16,155 bases of DNA from JBDTMT01 sp033764095. Its GTDB lineage: Bacteria; Desulfobacterota; Binatia; HRBIN30; CADEER01. The notes under the pieces are model-generated. The model ran no database searches and was not told where the DNA came from. It saw nothing but the letters and a program-made list of their open reading frames with translations. This document shows, one piece after another, positions 6,647 through 13,226 of the stretch. A program made the translations under genes and the position numbers. The stretch is from assembly GCA_033764095.1 (NCBI GenBank), contig JANRJF010000084.1, forward strand, positions 1 to 16,155, in the 5' to 3' direction. Position 1 is the first letter of the stretch; each line of letters starts with the position of its first letter.

Positions 6647-6925
6647 CTTCACGCCGCGGTTCGCTGCCGGCTCGCATGTCGCGCCCATTCATTGTACCGG
6701 CCCGCCCGCATCGGCGCGCAGCGCCGACTCCGCGACAAGCGGCGCACTCAACAGCGTCCCGCTTCTGCGCTGCGCTGGCATAGATGCCGGGCGGAGCCGA
6801 ACCGCGCGGACCGCTCTGCTTCCCGGCTTGGCGGCTGAGGTGGCGGACTCCGCGCGGCGGCCGCCGCCCTCTCTTCCGCGTCGCGGCGATTGCGAATCAG
6901 GGTTGTTTCGGGTCAGGTTGGACAG
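6647..6925. other. Intergenic stretch with no recognised gene
   Basis: These 279 bases separate the Wsp-type operon from the next secreted-protein gene. Short open frames cross it on both strands but look like Arg/Pro/Ser-rich noise. I see no hairpin followed by a T-run and no convincing promoter boxes. It presumably carries the promoter of the gene at 6926. Confidence 0.4.
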
Positions 6926-8251
6926 ATGCCGTTCCGACTGCTCGTCCTACTCCTCACCCTCGCACCCGGCGCCGCCTCGGCGCTGACCGTCCTCAGCACC
7001 GGCAAGAGCCTGGCGATCCGGCATGGCTGGACCGCCATCCGCGTCGGCGCCGATCCCGCCCTGGCGACCCTGGTCGATCCGAGCGGCTGCCCCGGCGCCG
7101 TGTCGGTGCGCATCGCCGCCTACCCGACCGCCCGCAATCTGGTCATCGGTCCACCAGCGGTCGCGCTGCCCTGTGAGCACTGGGCGCCGGTCGCCAACGG
7201 CTGGCTCTATCGCGACGACAGCGGCAGCGCCGGCGGCACCCGCCTGCTGCGCTACACGACGCGCGGGCTGGTGCTGCTGGCGGCGGCGCCGGGATTCGCC
7301 CTGCCGCCCGGCCCGGTCGGCTTCGTGCAGGCGGACGTGACCATCGGCACGACGCGCTACCACGTGCGGTTCCACGATTTCCGTCGCAACCAGGCCGCGG
7401 CCATCGCCTCGCCACGCGCTTCGCGCGCCGCCGGCGAGGCCGAGCGGGCCTTCTGGCAGACGCTGTTCGGCGAGGCGGAGCTCGCCGATCGCGCCCTGGC
7501 CCTGCTCACCGCCGTGGCGGACCGCGAGCCGGCCAACGGCCGCGCGCCCTTCCTCGCCGCCATGACCCATCTGTATCTCTTCGGCGAGGCGGTGACCGCG
7601 TATCCGCGCGCCACCCCGGCGCAAAGCGCTCACATCGACGCGGCGCGCGCCCACTTTGCCCGTGCCCTGCCGTTGCTCTACCAACCCGGCGTCGGCGACA
7701 CGCGCGCGCCCGGCTTCGCCTCGGGCACGACCTACGTCGCCGGCGTGCTCGCCGGCGACGACGCGCTGCGCGCCCAGGGCGTCGCCGAAATGGCGGCCGC
7801 GGCGGAGATCAATCCGCTGTTCAACGCGTTCAATCCGATCGGCGCCGTCCCGCCCGCCGTCTTCCCCTCCGATCCCGAATACGCCGGTGCCCTGCGCCTG
7901 CTCGACGAGTACTTTCCGCAGGCCGCGCTGCAGTGCGCCGGACCCGACGGCGTGCAGGGCGAGATCTGCTTCAACGACGGTCTCGCGCCGCACAACCTGG
8001 AAGGAACGTTTCTCTTCTTCGGCGACGTCTACGCCAAGGCGGGCCGCGTCGAAGCGGCGCGCAACGCCTACCAGACGTCGTTCGACGTCGGCCGGCAGTC
8101 CGGCTGGCGCGCCGAGTTCCTCGCCGAGGTCCAGCAGCGGCTCGACGACCTGCCCGCCAACGTGGCGCGCTTCCAGGACGCCGACCCGGACAACGATCCG
8201 CCCATGCTCGGCGTCGCCAACCGCGGCTGCGCCCACTGCCACTTCCAGTAG
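6926..8251 (+). CDS. Secreted hypothetical protein ending in CxxCH
   Basis: A 441-residue protein with a clear signal peptide (MPFRLLVLLLTLAPGAASA). The N-terminal domain (about 20-150) is beta-rich (GKSLAIRHGW..., GWLYRDDSGSAGGTRLLRYTTRGLVLLAA). It resembles a domain recalled from secreted proteins of uncultured deltaproteobacterial-type genomes, with no known function. The middle and C-terminal part (about 165-425) is helical and partly TPR-like (AERAFWQTLFGEAELADRALALLTAVADREP, GDVYAKAGRVEAARNAYQTSFDVG). The final residues are RGCAHCHFQ, giving Cys435-x-x-Cys438-His439, a c-type heme attachment motif at the very end. ATG 6926 is preferred over the upstream TTG at 6890 because the signal peptide begins there. 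Function is unknown; export to the periplasm is likely. Confidence 0.8.
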   Translation: MPFRLLVLLLTLAPGAASALTVLSTGKSLAIRHGWTAIRVGADPALATLVDPSGCPGAVSVRIAAYPTARNLVIGPPAVALPCEHWAPVANGWLYRDDSGSAGGTRLLRYTTRGLVLLAAAPGFALPPGPVGFVQADVTIGTTRYHVRFHDFRRNQAAAIASPRASRAAGEAERAFWQTLFGEAELADRALALLTAVADREPANGRAPFLAAMTHLYLFGEAVTAYPRATPAQSAHIDAARAHFARALPLLYQPGVGDTRAPGFASGTTYVAGVLAGDDALRAQGVAEMAAAAEINPLFNAFNPIGAVPPAVFPSDPEYAGALRLLDEYFPQAALQCAGPDGVQGEICFNDGLAPHNLEGTFLFFGDVYAKAGRVEAARNAYQTSFDVGRQSGWRAEFLAEVQQRLDDLPANVARFQDADPDNDPPMLGVANRGCAHCHFQ

Positions 8252-8280
8252 CGCGGCGCGCGGGCCCAGGCCGCGGCGCC

Positions 8281-8604
8281 TTACGGGCCGATCTGGCGGC
8301 CGAGGTCGCGCACGGCGGGATCCTCGGCCAGGCGTTGAATCTTCGGATCCGACAGCAGCGCGCCGAAGTCGCCGCGCGCGATGGCGGCGGCCACGTCGGG
8401 ATCGTTCAGCACCGCCTGCACCTCGGGGTCGTCGCGCAGTGCCTGTACCTGCTCGGCCATCTTCGGGTCCGACAGGATGCGCTGCTGCATGCCGCGCACC
8501 GACTCCGCGGCGGCCTCGTTGGGCACCGCCGCCTGCTGCGCGGCGGCCGCGCCAGCGAGTCCCGCGCCGAGCAGCACGGCGGCCATCAGGCGAGTCAATC
8601 TCAT
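8281..8604 (-). CDS. Small secreted protein with STI1-like DP repeats
   Basis: A 107-residue protein with a signal peptide (MRLTRLMAAVLLGAGLAGAAAAQQ). The mature part is acidic and carries regularly spaced Asp-Pro motifs: LSDPKMAEQVQALRDDPEVQ, LNDPDVAAAIARGDFGALL, SDPKIQRLAEDPAV. The pattern resembles the STI1/HOP chaperone-binding module. In this exported setting that similarity may only reflect a helical DP repeat. It is convergent with the gene ending at 8251 (29 bases apart) and transcribed away from the DUF1772 gene. No strong ribosome binding site precedes the ATG. The signal peptide and coherent repeats make it a real gene despite its size. Partner unknown. Confidence 0.75.
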   Translation of the reverse strand: MRLTRLMAAVLLGAGLAGAAAAQQAAVPNEAAAESVRGMQQRILSDPKMAEQVQALRDDPEVQAVLNDPDVAAAIARGDFGALLSDPKIQRLAEDPAVRDLGRQIGP

Positions 8605-8712
8605 CGCGGCGCAGCGTAGCAGCGCCGGCCGCCGCGCTCAGCAGCAATCTCGAGGGGCGTCGCGCCGCGCCGCTTGACCGGCGCATGCGAAGGCGCTTGG
8701 CAGGATCCCGGC

Positions 8713-9195
8713 ATGCTGGAGCACATCCTCACCCTCATCACCGTCGCCGCGGCGCTCGGCGCCGGGCTGATCGCCGGCACCTTCTTCGCCTTCTCGACCT
8801 TCGTCATGCGCGCGCTCGGCCGTCTGCCGGCAGCGGAGGGCATGGCGGCGATGCAGTCGATCAACCTCGTGGTGATCAACCCGTGGTTCCTCGGCGTCTT
8901 TCTCGCCACTGCCGCAGCCTGCGTCGCGCTGCTGGCGGCAGCCGCGCTGCGCTGGCAGGCGGCCGGCGCCGGCTACCTGATGCTCGGCGCCGGGCTGTAC
9001 CTGGTCGGCACCGTCCTGGTGACCATCGCCTGCAACGTGCCGCTCAACACCGCGCTGGCCGGCGTCGCCCCCGGCGCCCCCGAGGCAGCGCGGCTGTGGA
9101 GCGAGTATCTGGCCAGCTGGACACCGTGGAACCACGTCCGCACCGTCGCCGCGCTCAGCGCCGCGGCGGCGTTCACCCAGGCGCTGCGCCAGTGA
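8713..9195 (+). CDS. DUF1772-family membrane protein
   Basis: A 160-residue inner-membrane protein with about four hydrophobic helices. It shows DUF1772 hallmarks: an early GTFFAFSTFVMRAL segment, a central INLVVINPWFLGVF helix, the motif NVPLNTALA, and W..YL.SW...NHVRTVAAL near the end. The family includes anthrone-oxygenase-like proteins, but most bacterial members have no assigned reaction. ATG 8713 has AGGA at 8702-8705, seven bases upstream. An earlier in-frame ATG at 8674 would add 13 non-family residues and is rejected. The stop overlaps the GTG of the next gene (GTGA at 9192-9195), so the two are translationally coupled. Confidence 0.85.
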   Translation: MLEHILTLITVAAALGAGLIAGTFFAFSTFVMRALGRLPAAEGMAAMQSINLVVINPWFLGVFLATAAACVALLAAAALRWQAAGAGYLMLGAGLYLVGTVLVTIACNVPLNTALAGVAPGAPEAARLWSEYLASWTPWNHVRTVAALSAAAAFTQALRQ

Positions 9196-9992
9196 GCGAG
9201 ATCAGCGGCCGCACGACGCTGCTCGGGCTGATCGCCGACCCGATCGCCCAGGCGCGCAGCCCGGGGCTGGCCAACGCGCGGCTGGCGGCGCTGGGGCGCT
9301 TCGGCGACGTCGTCCTGCTGCCGCTGCACATCGGCCCGGACGGCCTCGCAGCGCTGCTCGCCGGGCTGCGCCGCATGCGCAACTTCGGTGGTGCGATCGT
9401 GTCGATGCCGTTCAAGATGGCGATCGTCGAGCAGCTCGACGAGCTGACGGCGGAGGCCCAGCTGGTCGGCGCGGTAAACGTCATCCGCCGCGCGGCCGAC
9501 GGCCGCCTGGTCGGCACCATGCTCGACGGCGAGGGCTTCGTCGCCGGCCTCGGCGCCGCCGGTCACCGCGTCGCCGGGACGTCGTGCGTCCTCGCCGGCG
9601 CCGGCGGCGCCGCTTCGGCGGTCGCGTTGGCACTCGCCCGGCACGGCTGCGCGGCCCTGTGTATCCTCAACCGCACCGAGGCCAGGGCGGCGGCGCTGGC
9701 GGCACGCGTCGCCGCCGCCTTCCCGCGCGTCGCGCTGAGCACGCGGCTGGCGCCGCACGCGCGCGTCGACATCGCGGTGAACGGCACGTCGCTCGGCATG
9801 CAGCCCGACGACGTCCTGCCCTTCAGACCCGAGATCGTCGCGCGCGCCGCGCTGGTCGCCGAATGCGTCATCGCACCGGAGATCACGCCGCTGCTCGCGC
9901 TGGCGCGCCGCCAGGGGATCGCCATCCACACCGGCGTGCCGATGCTGACGGCGCAGATCGATCTGATGCTGCGCTTCATGGGTGTGGGATGA
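9192..9992 (+). CDS. Shikimate dehydrogenase-like NAD(P) oxidoreductase (divergent AroE)
   Basis: A 266-residue protein of usual AroE length. The N-terminal substrate domain (about 1-105) shows LGLIADPIAQARSP, catalytic Lys75 in SMPFKMAI, Asn96 in GAVNVI and Asp112 in MLDGEGF. A Rossmann domain follows, with LAGAGGAASAVALALA (GAGGA from Gly136) and LNRTEARA. Lys75 and Asp112 match the catalytic pair. The HSxSPxxHN substrate motif reads QARSPGLAN, so one binding Ser, the His and the second His are changed, and the usual N-T before the Asp is M-L. It is probably an AroE-like paralogue with another quinate- or shikimate-like substrate rather than the housekeeping enzyme. The start is GTG 9192, overlapping the DUF1772 stop. 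Confidence 0.85.
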   Translation: MSEISGRTTLLGLIADPIAQARSPGLANARLAALGRFGDVVLLPLHIGPDGLAALLAGLRRMRNFGGAIVSMPFKMAIVEQLDELTAEAQLVGAVNVIRRAADGRLVGTMLDGEGFVAGLGAAGHRVAGTSCVLAGAGGAASAVALALARHGCAALCILNRTEARAAALAARVAAAFPRVALSTRLAPHARVDIAVNGTSLGMQPDDVLPFRPEIVARAALVAECVIAPEITPLLALARRQGIAIHTGVPMLTAQIDLMLRFMGVG

Positions 9993-10093
9993 GGCGCGCG
10001 GGGAGCAGCCCGCGTCGCACAGGCGGCCTCGGACGGCCTGGAGCTGGCGGCGCGGGCTCGGGCTCGAAGTGAGACTCGTTTGCGGGTCGGAGC
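9993..10093. other. Convergent intergenic gap with a GGGCTC repeat copy
   Basis: These 101 bases separate the AroE-like gene from the convergent AraC-type gene. Within it, GGGCTCGGGCTCGA at 10054-10067 is the exact reverse complement of 11171-11184 on the other side of the regulator gene. No terminator with a T-run is evident. Confidence 0.5.
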
Positions 10094-11065
10094 TCAACGG
10101 CGCGCGCGAAATGCGGACGGTGACTCGCCGAACCAGCGGCGGAACGCTTTGCCGAAGGCGGCGAGATCGGCGAAGCCGAGGCGACCGGCGACCTGGCTGA
10201 GCTCGGCTCGTTCGTCGGCCAGCAGCTGTTCGGCGAGGGCGCGGCGGACGGACTCGACGACGTCGCGAAACGAGTGGCCGTCCTCGGCCAGCCGACGCGC
10301 CAGCGTCTTGCCGCTCATGCCGAGCACGCGCGCCAGCGCCTCGCGGTCGATCGATTCGCCGCGCGCCAGCGCCGCATCGACGACGTACGCGAGCCGGTCG
10401 GCGACCGGCGCGGCCTGCCCCGGCGGCGTGCGCGCCAGCGCCGCCGCGAGCGCGGCGGCGGCCTGCGGGTTGGCGGTGCGCTGCCGGCGATCGAGGTCGG
10501 CGGCGCGCACGACGACGCGCGTGTCCGGGGCGCGGAAGCGCACGCGGCAGCGCAGCACGCGCTCGTACTCGTCCTCCGCACCGCCCGGCGCGTGTGAAAA
10601 CCAGACCTGGCGCGCCGGCGTGCGCCCGCGCCCCAGCGCGATCGCCGTGCGCGCGACGGTGTACTCCGTCGCGTGCCGCGCCAGCGCCGGGCTGAAGCGG
10701 AAGACCACCGCCGCGTCCTCGCCCTGCCGCTGCAGGCGCACCGCGTCGGGGGCGCCCCAGTTGGCCGCGGCGTAGCGGGCAAACGACGCCAGCCCGTCGC
10801 CGACCGTCGGCTGGGTGCGCGCCAGGTAGGCGAGCACGCCGCGCCCCGGCGTGCGCTCGGCGAGGTGGAGGCCGAGCAGCGGGTCGCCGCTGCGCTGCTC
10901 GGCCGCGGCCAGGATGCGCGCCAGCTCCGCCAGACCGAGCGGCACGCCGCCCTCGTCGTGCAGCGCCCGCGGATCGACCCCGGCCGCGGCGCAGATCGCC
11001 GCCGGGTCGAGGCCCAGCGCCGCCAGCTCCGCCACCATCATGCGCAGCGCGACATCGAGCGACAT
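10094..11065 (-). CDS. AraC-family transcriptional regulator
   Basis: A 323-residue DNA-binding regulator. Residues about 15-205 match the arabinose-binding-like N-terminal domain of the OruR-type AraC subgroup (LGLDPAAICAAAGVD, LAERTPGRGVLAYLARTQPTVGDGLASFARYA). Residues about 235-323 form the double helix-turn-helix: GMSGKTLARRLAEDGHSFRDVVESVRRALAEQLL, then LSQVAGRLGFADLAAFGKAFRRWFGESPSAFRARR. The start at MSLDVALRMM is preferred, because the upstream extension of the frame is Arg/Ala-rich and would overlap the divergent propeller gene. It probably controls the divergent pair at 11271-14557 and itself through the 205-bp shared intergenic region, which carries a palindrome. Effector unknown. 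Confidence 0.88.
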   Translation of the reverse strand: MSLDVALRMMVAELAALGLDPAAICAAAGVDPRALHDEGGVPLGLAELARILAAAEQRSGDPLLGLHLAERTPGRGVLAYLARTQPTVGDGLASFARYAAANWGAPDAVRLQRQGEDAAVVFRFSPALARHATEYTVARTAIALGRGRTPARQVWFSHAPGGAEDEYERVLRCRVRFRAPDTRVVVRAADLDRRQRTANPQAAAALAAALARTPPGQAAPVADRLAYVVDAALARGESIDREALARVLGMSGKTLARRLAEDGHSFRDVVESVRRALAEQLLADERAELSQVAGRLGFADLAAFGKAFRRWFGESPSAFRARR

Positions 11066-11270
11066 AGCCGCGGGCGTATACAAGGTTGGCGGCCCGGGGC
11101 TCCAGCCCGCAGAACAAGACCGCCTGGGGCTCGGGCTGAGGCTCGGGCTCACGCAGGATGGGGCGTCTGCTCGAGCCCGAGCCCCAGCTCGAGCCCGTCC
11201 TCCCGCCCCTGTCCTCCGCGGACCAACGATTGTCCCCCGCCGACCACGCCTCGACGGGCGGCGCCGAGCT
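11066..11270. promoter_or_regulatory. Divergent promoter region between regulator and propeller genes
   Basis: This 205-base region must contain promoters for both directions. It holds the palindrome at 11126-11197. I cannot assign -35/-10 boxes with confidence. The AraC-type regulator probably binds here, by analogy with other divergent AraC arrangements. Confidence 0.45.
11126..11197. repeat. GGGCTCGGGCT palindrome in the divergent region
   Basis: The left arm is 11126-11150 and the right arm 11173-11197, reverse-complementary at 22 of 25 positions around a 22-base loop. Each arm is itself two near-copies of GGGCTCGGGCT or its complement. It may be an operator, or a dispersed repeat. A 14-base piece recurs inverted at 10054-10067. 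Confidence 0.7.
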
Positions 11271-13226
11271 ATGACCGGAATCATGCTCGACGCCACCCTG
11301 CTCCTGCTCTCCCTGGCCGCGGCGCCGCTGGCGACGCCGGCCGAACGCATCACGCCGCGCACGTTCGAGGTGCCGGCCCCGACCGAGTGGACACCGGTCG
11401 GCTGCCGCAGCGTCTCGCCGGTTCATCCGGTGATCCCGTCGCGCAGCGCGTTCCGCCGCGCCCACGGCGATCTCGAGAGCACCAACGAGGTCGACCTCGC
11501 CTACCCGCCGGTGTTCGCGCGCCAGTGGATCGCCGAGCCCGACCTCTACCAGGTGACGACGCCGGCCTTCGACGAGGCCGGCAACCTCTACATGACGCCA
11601 CTGCTGCCGCACGAGCCGGTGCTGCTCGTCTCGCTGGAGCCCAGCGCCGGCGCGCGCCGCTTCGCCATCCCGCTCGCCGACGGCGACCGCGGCGGCGGCG
11701 CCGTACCGCTCGTCCTGCGCGATCCGGACGGCGGCGGCGAGGTCGTCTACCTCAACGCGTACCAGCGCCTGCTGGCGGTGCGCACCGACGGCAGCGTCGC
11801 CTGGGACGCGCCGACCGGCCTCGGTCCGGCGACGACGCGCGATCAATCGCCGATCGGCCTCGCCTGGGTGCCGAACGCCGACGCGATCGTCGCGCTGACG
11901 CGCGACGGCTTCGTGCTGCTGCACGACCGCCGCAGCGGCGCGCCGCTGACCGCGCCGGTACTGCTGCCCGGGGAACGCACCCCACCGGTGACCACCTCGA
12001 TTCCCGCGCCGCTCGCCGCAGTGGTCGATACGCTGCTGCAGCCGCTGGTCACCCTGCCGCCCGGCACCGGCGTCAACGACTTCATCCAGGTGCTGCTGGG
12101 CGGCAGCAGCAAGGTGGCGAACAACCTCTCGGTCGACGCGCGCACCAACCGATTGTGGATCGCCTCCAGCGCCCGCGACGGCGAAGACGGCACCGTCGAC
12201 GGCGTCTCCGCGCTCGGCGCGATCTATCGCTACGACGTGGTGCCCGACGGCTCCGGCTGGCGGCTCAACGAGATCTGCCACCGCAACTTCCCGGGCGGCT
12301 CGGCGTCGACGCCGACCCTCGGCCAGAACGGCACGCGCGTCTACCTCGGCGACAACGGCGGCGCCTTGATCGCCATCGACGCCGACGACTGCGGCGAAGT
12401 GTGGTCGGTGCCGCTCGACGCGCAGATCTTCGGCTCGATCGCGGTCGCCGCCGACGGCCGCGAGATGTTCGCCGGCTCGGCGAGCGGCATCTACCAGGTG
12501 TTCGACGACGGCGCCGCCGGTCGCCGCGGCTGGAGCGCGGCGCTCGACCTCTACGACATCCCCGCCGACCTGACGAGCTACAGCGGCATGAATCTGCTGC
12601 TCGCCGGCATCGGCGCCAACGGGCTGTTGATCCAGGCCGGTGCCGGCTTGCGCAACGGCACGCAGTCGCTGCCGGTGCGCACCGGCGTCGCCTACGTCGA
12701 CCGCCTCACCGGCGCGACGCGCTGGTTCGCCGACGGATTGGAGGAGTCGCTCGGCGCCATGAGCACCGGCCCCGACGGCGCCCTCTACCTGCCGCACGCG
12801 CCGCTGCGCCGCGCCTTCACGCTCGGCCTCGGCCTCACCACCGAACCGCTGATCGGCGGCATCAGCAAGTGGGCCTCGACGCGCGACGACCTGCTGGCAC
12901 GCTACGCCGCCTGCGCCGCCGCGGCGAGCGCCGCCAATGCCGACGAGCTGCGCACCATCTGCCCGGACTCGGCGATCGCCGACCTGGAGCAGGTCGATGC
13001 GCTGCGCCGTCAGATGCTCGACGCGACCGATCGCGCAGAGATCGCCAGCGCGATCGATGTCGCTCTCGCGCGCCGCCTGCGCTGGCTCGGCACGCGCGTC
13101 GGTGCGCCGCCGCTCAGGTCCGGTGCCGCGCTGGAGGCGCGCTACGACCGCCGCGTCGCGCGCTATCTCCGCAAGGCGGCGCGCGGGCTCGGCCGCGCCT
13201 GCCGGCTGCTGACGGAGGTCGGCTGA
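11271..13226 (+). CDS. Secreted PQQ-like beta-propeller protein
   Basis: A 651-residue exported protein. The N-terminus is hydrophobic (LDATLLLLSLAAAPLATPA), consistent with a signal peptide from ATG 11271 or ATG 11283. Repeated beta-blade segments of PQQ/BamB-like type follow: VVYLNAYQRLLAVRTDGSVAWD, AIVALTRDGFVLLHDRRSG, TRVYLGDNGGALIAIDADDCGEVWSVPLDAQIFGSIAVAADGREMFAGSASGIYQVFD, GVAYVDRLTGATRWF. The C-terminal about 110 residues are helical, with Cys residues (RYAACAAAA..., RTICPDSA) and a basic end. No full quinoprotein dehydrogenase active site is recognised, so binding or scaffolding is as likely as catalysis. Its stop overlaps the ATG of the hydrolase gene (TGATG), and it is divergent from the AraC-type regulator. 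Confidence 0.8.
   Translation: MTGIMLDATLLLLSLAAAPLATPAERITPRTFEVPAPTEWTPVGCRSVSPVHPVIPSRSAFRRAHGDLESTNEVDLAYPPVFARQWIAEPDLYQVTTPAFDEAGNLYMTPLLPHEPVLLVSLEPSAGARRFAIPLADGDRGGGAVPLVLRDPDGGGEVVYLNAYQRLLAVRTDGSVAWDAPTGLGPATTRDQSPIGLAWVPNADAIVALTRDGFVLLHDRRSGAPLTAPVLLPGERTPPVTTSIPAPLAAVVDTLLQPLVTLPPGTGVNDFIQVLLGGSSKVANNLSVDARTNRLWIASSARDGEDGTVDGVSALGAIYRYDVVPDGSGWRLNEICHRNFPGGSASTPTLGQNGTRVYLGDNGGALIAIDADDCGEVWSVPLDAQIFGSIAVAADGREMFAGSASGIYQVFDDGAAGRRGWSAALDLYDIPADLTSYSGMNLLLAGIGANGLLIQAGAGLRNGTQSLPVRTGVAYVDRLTGATRWFADGLEESLGAMSTGPDGALYLPHAPLRRAFTLGLGLTTEPLIGGISKWASTRDDLLARYAACAAAASAANADELRTICPDSAIADLEQVDALRRQMLDATDRAEIASAIDVALARRLRWLGTRVGAPPLRSGAALEARYDRRVARYLRKAARGLGRACRLLTEVG
13214..13218 (+). 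promoter_or_regulatory. Ribosome binding site of the secreted hydrolase
   Basis: GGAGG lies seven bases before ATG 13226 and inside the end of the upstream gene. It fixes the hydrolase start at the signal peptide, although the frame stays open far upstream. Confidence 0.7.

Noticed and set aside
8252..8280. Terminator hairpin between the convergent genes
   Set aside because: The gap is GC-rich with only imperfect self-complementarity and no T-run.
7656..9191. Long N-terminal extension of the AroE-like frame
   Set aside because: Arg/Ser/Pro-rich out-of-frame translation of upstream genes. The AroE-like domain begins at GTG 9192.
10673..13225. Long N-terminal extension of the hydrolase frame
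   Set aside because: The extension is antisense or out-of-frame sequence over the propeller and AraC genes. The signal peptide and ribosome binding site fix the start at 13226.
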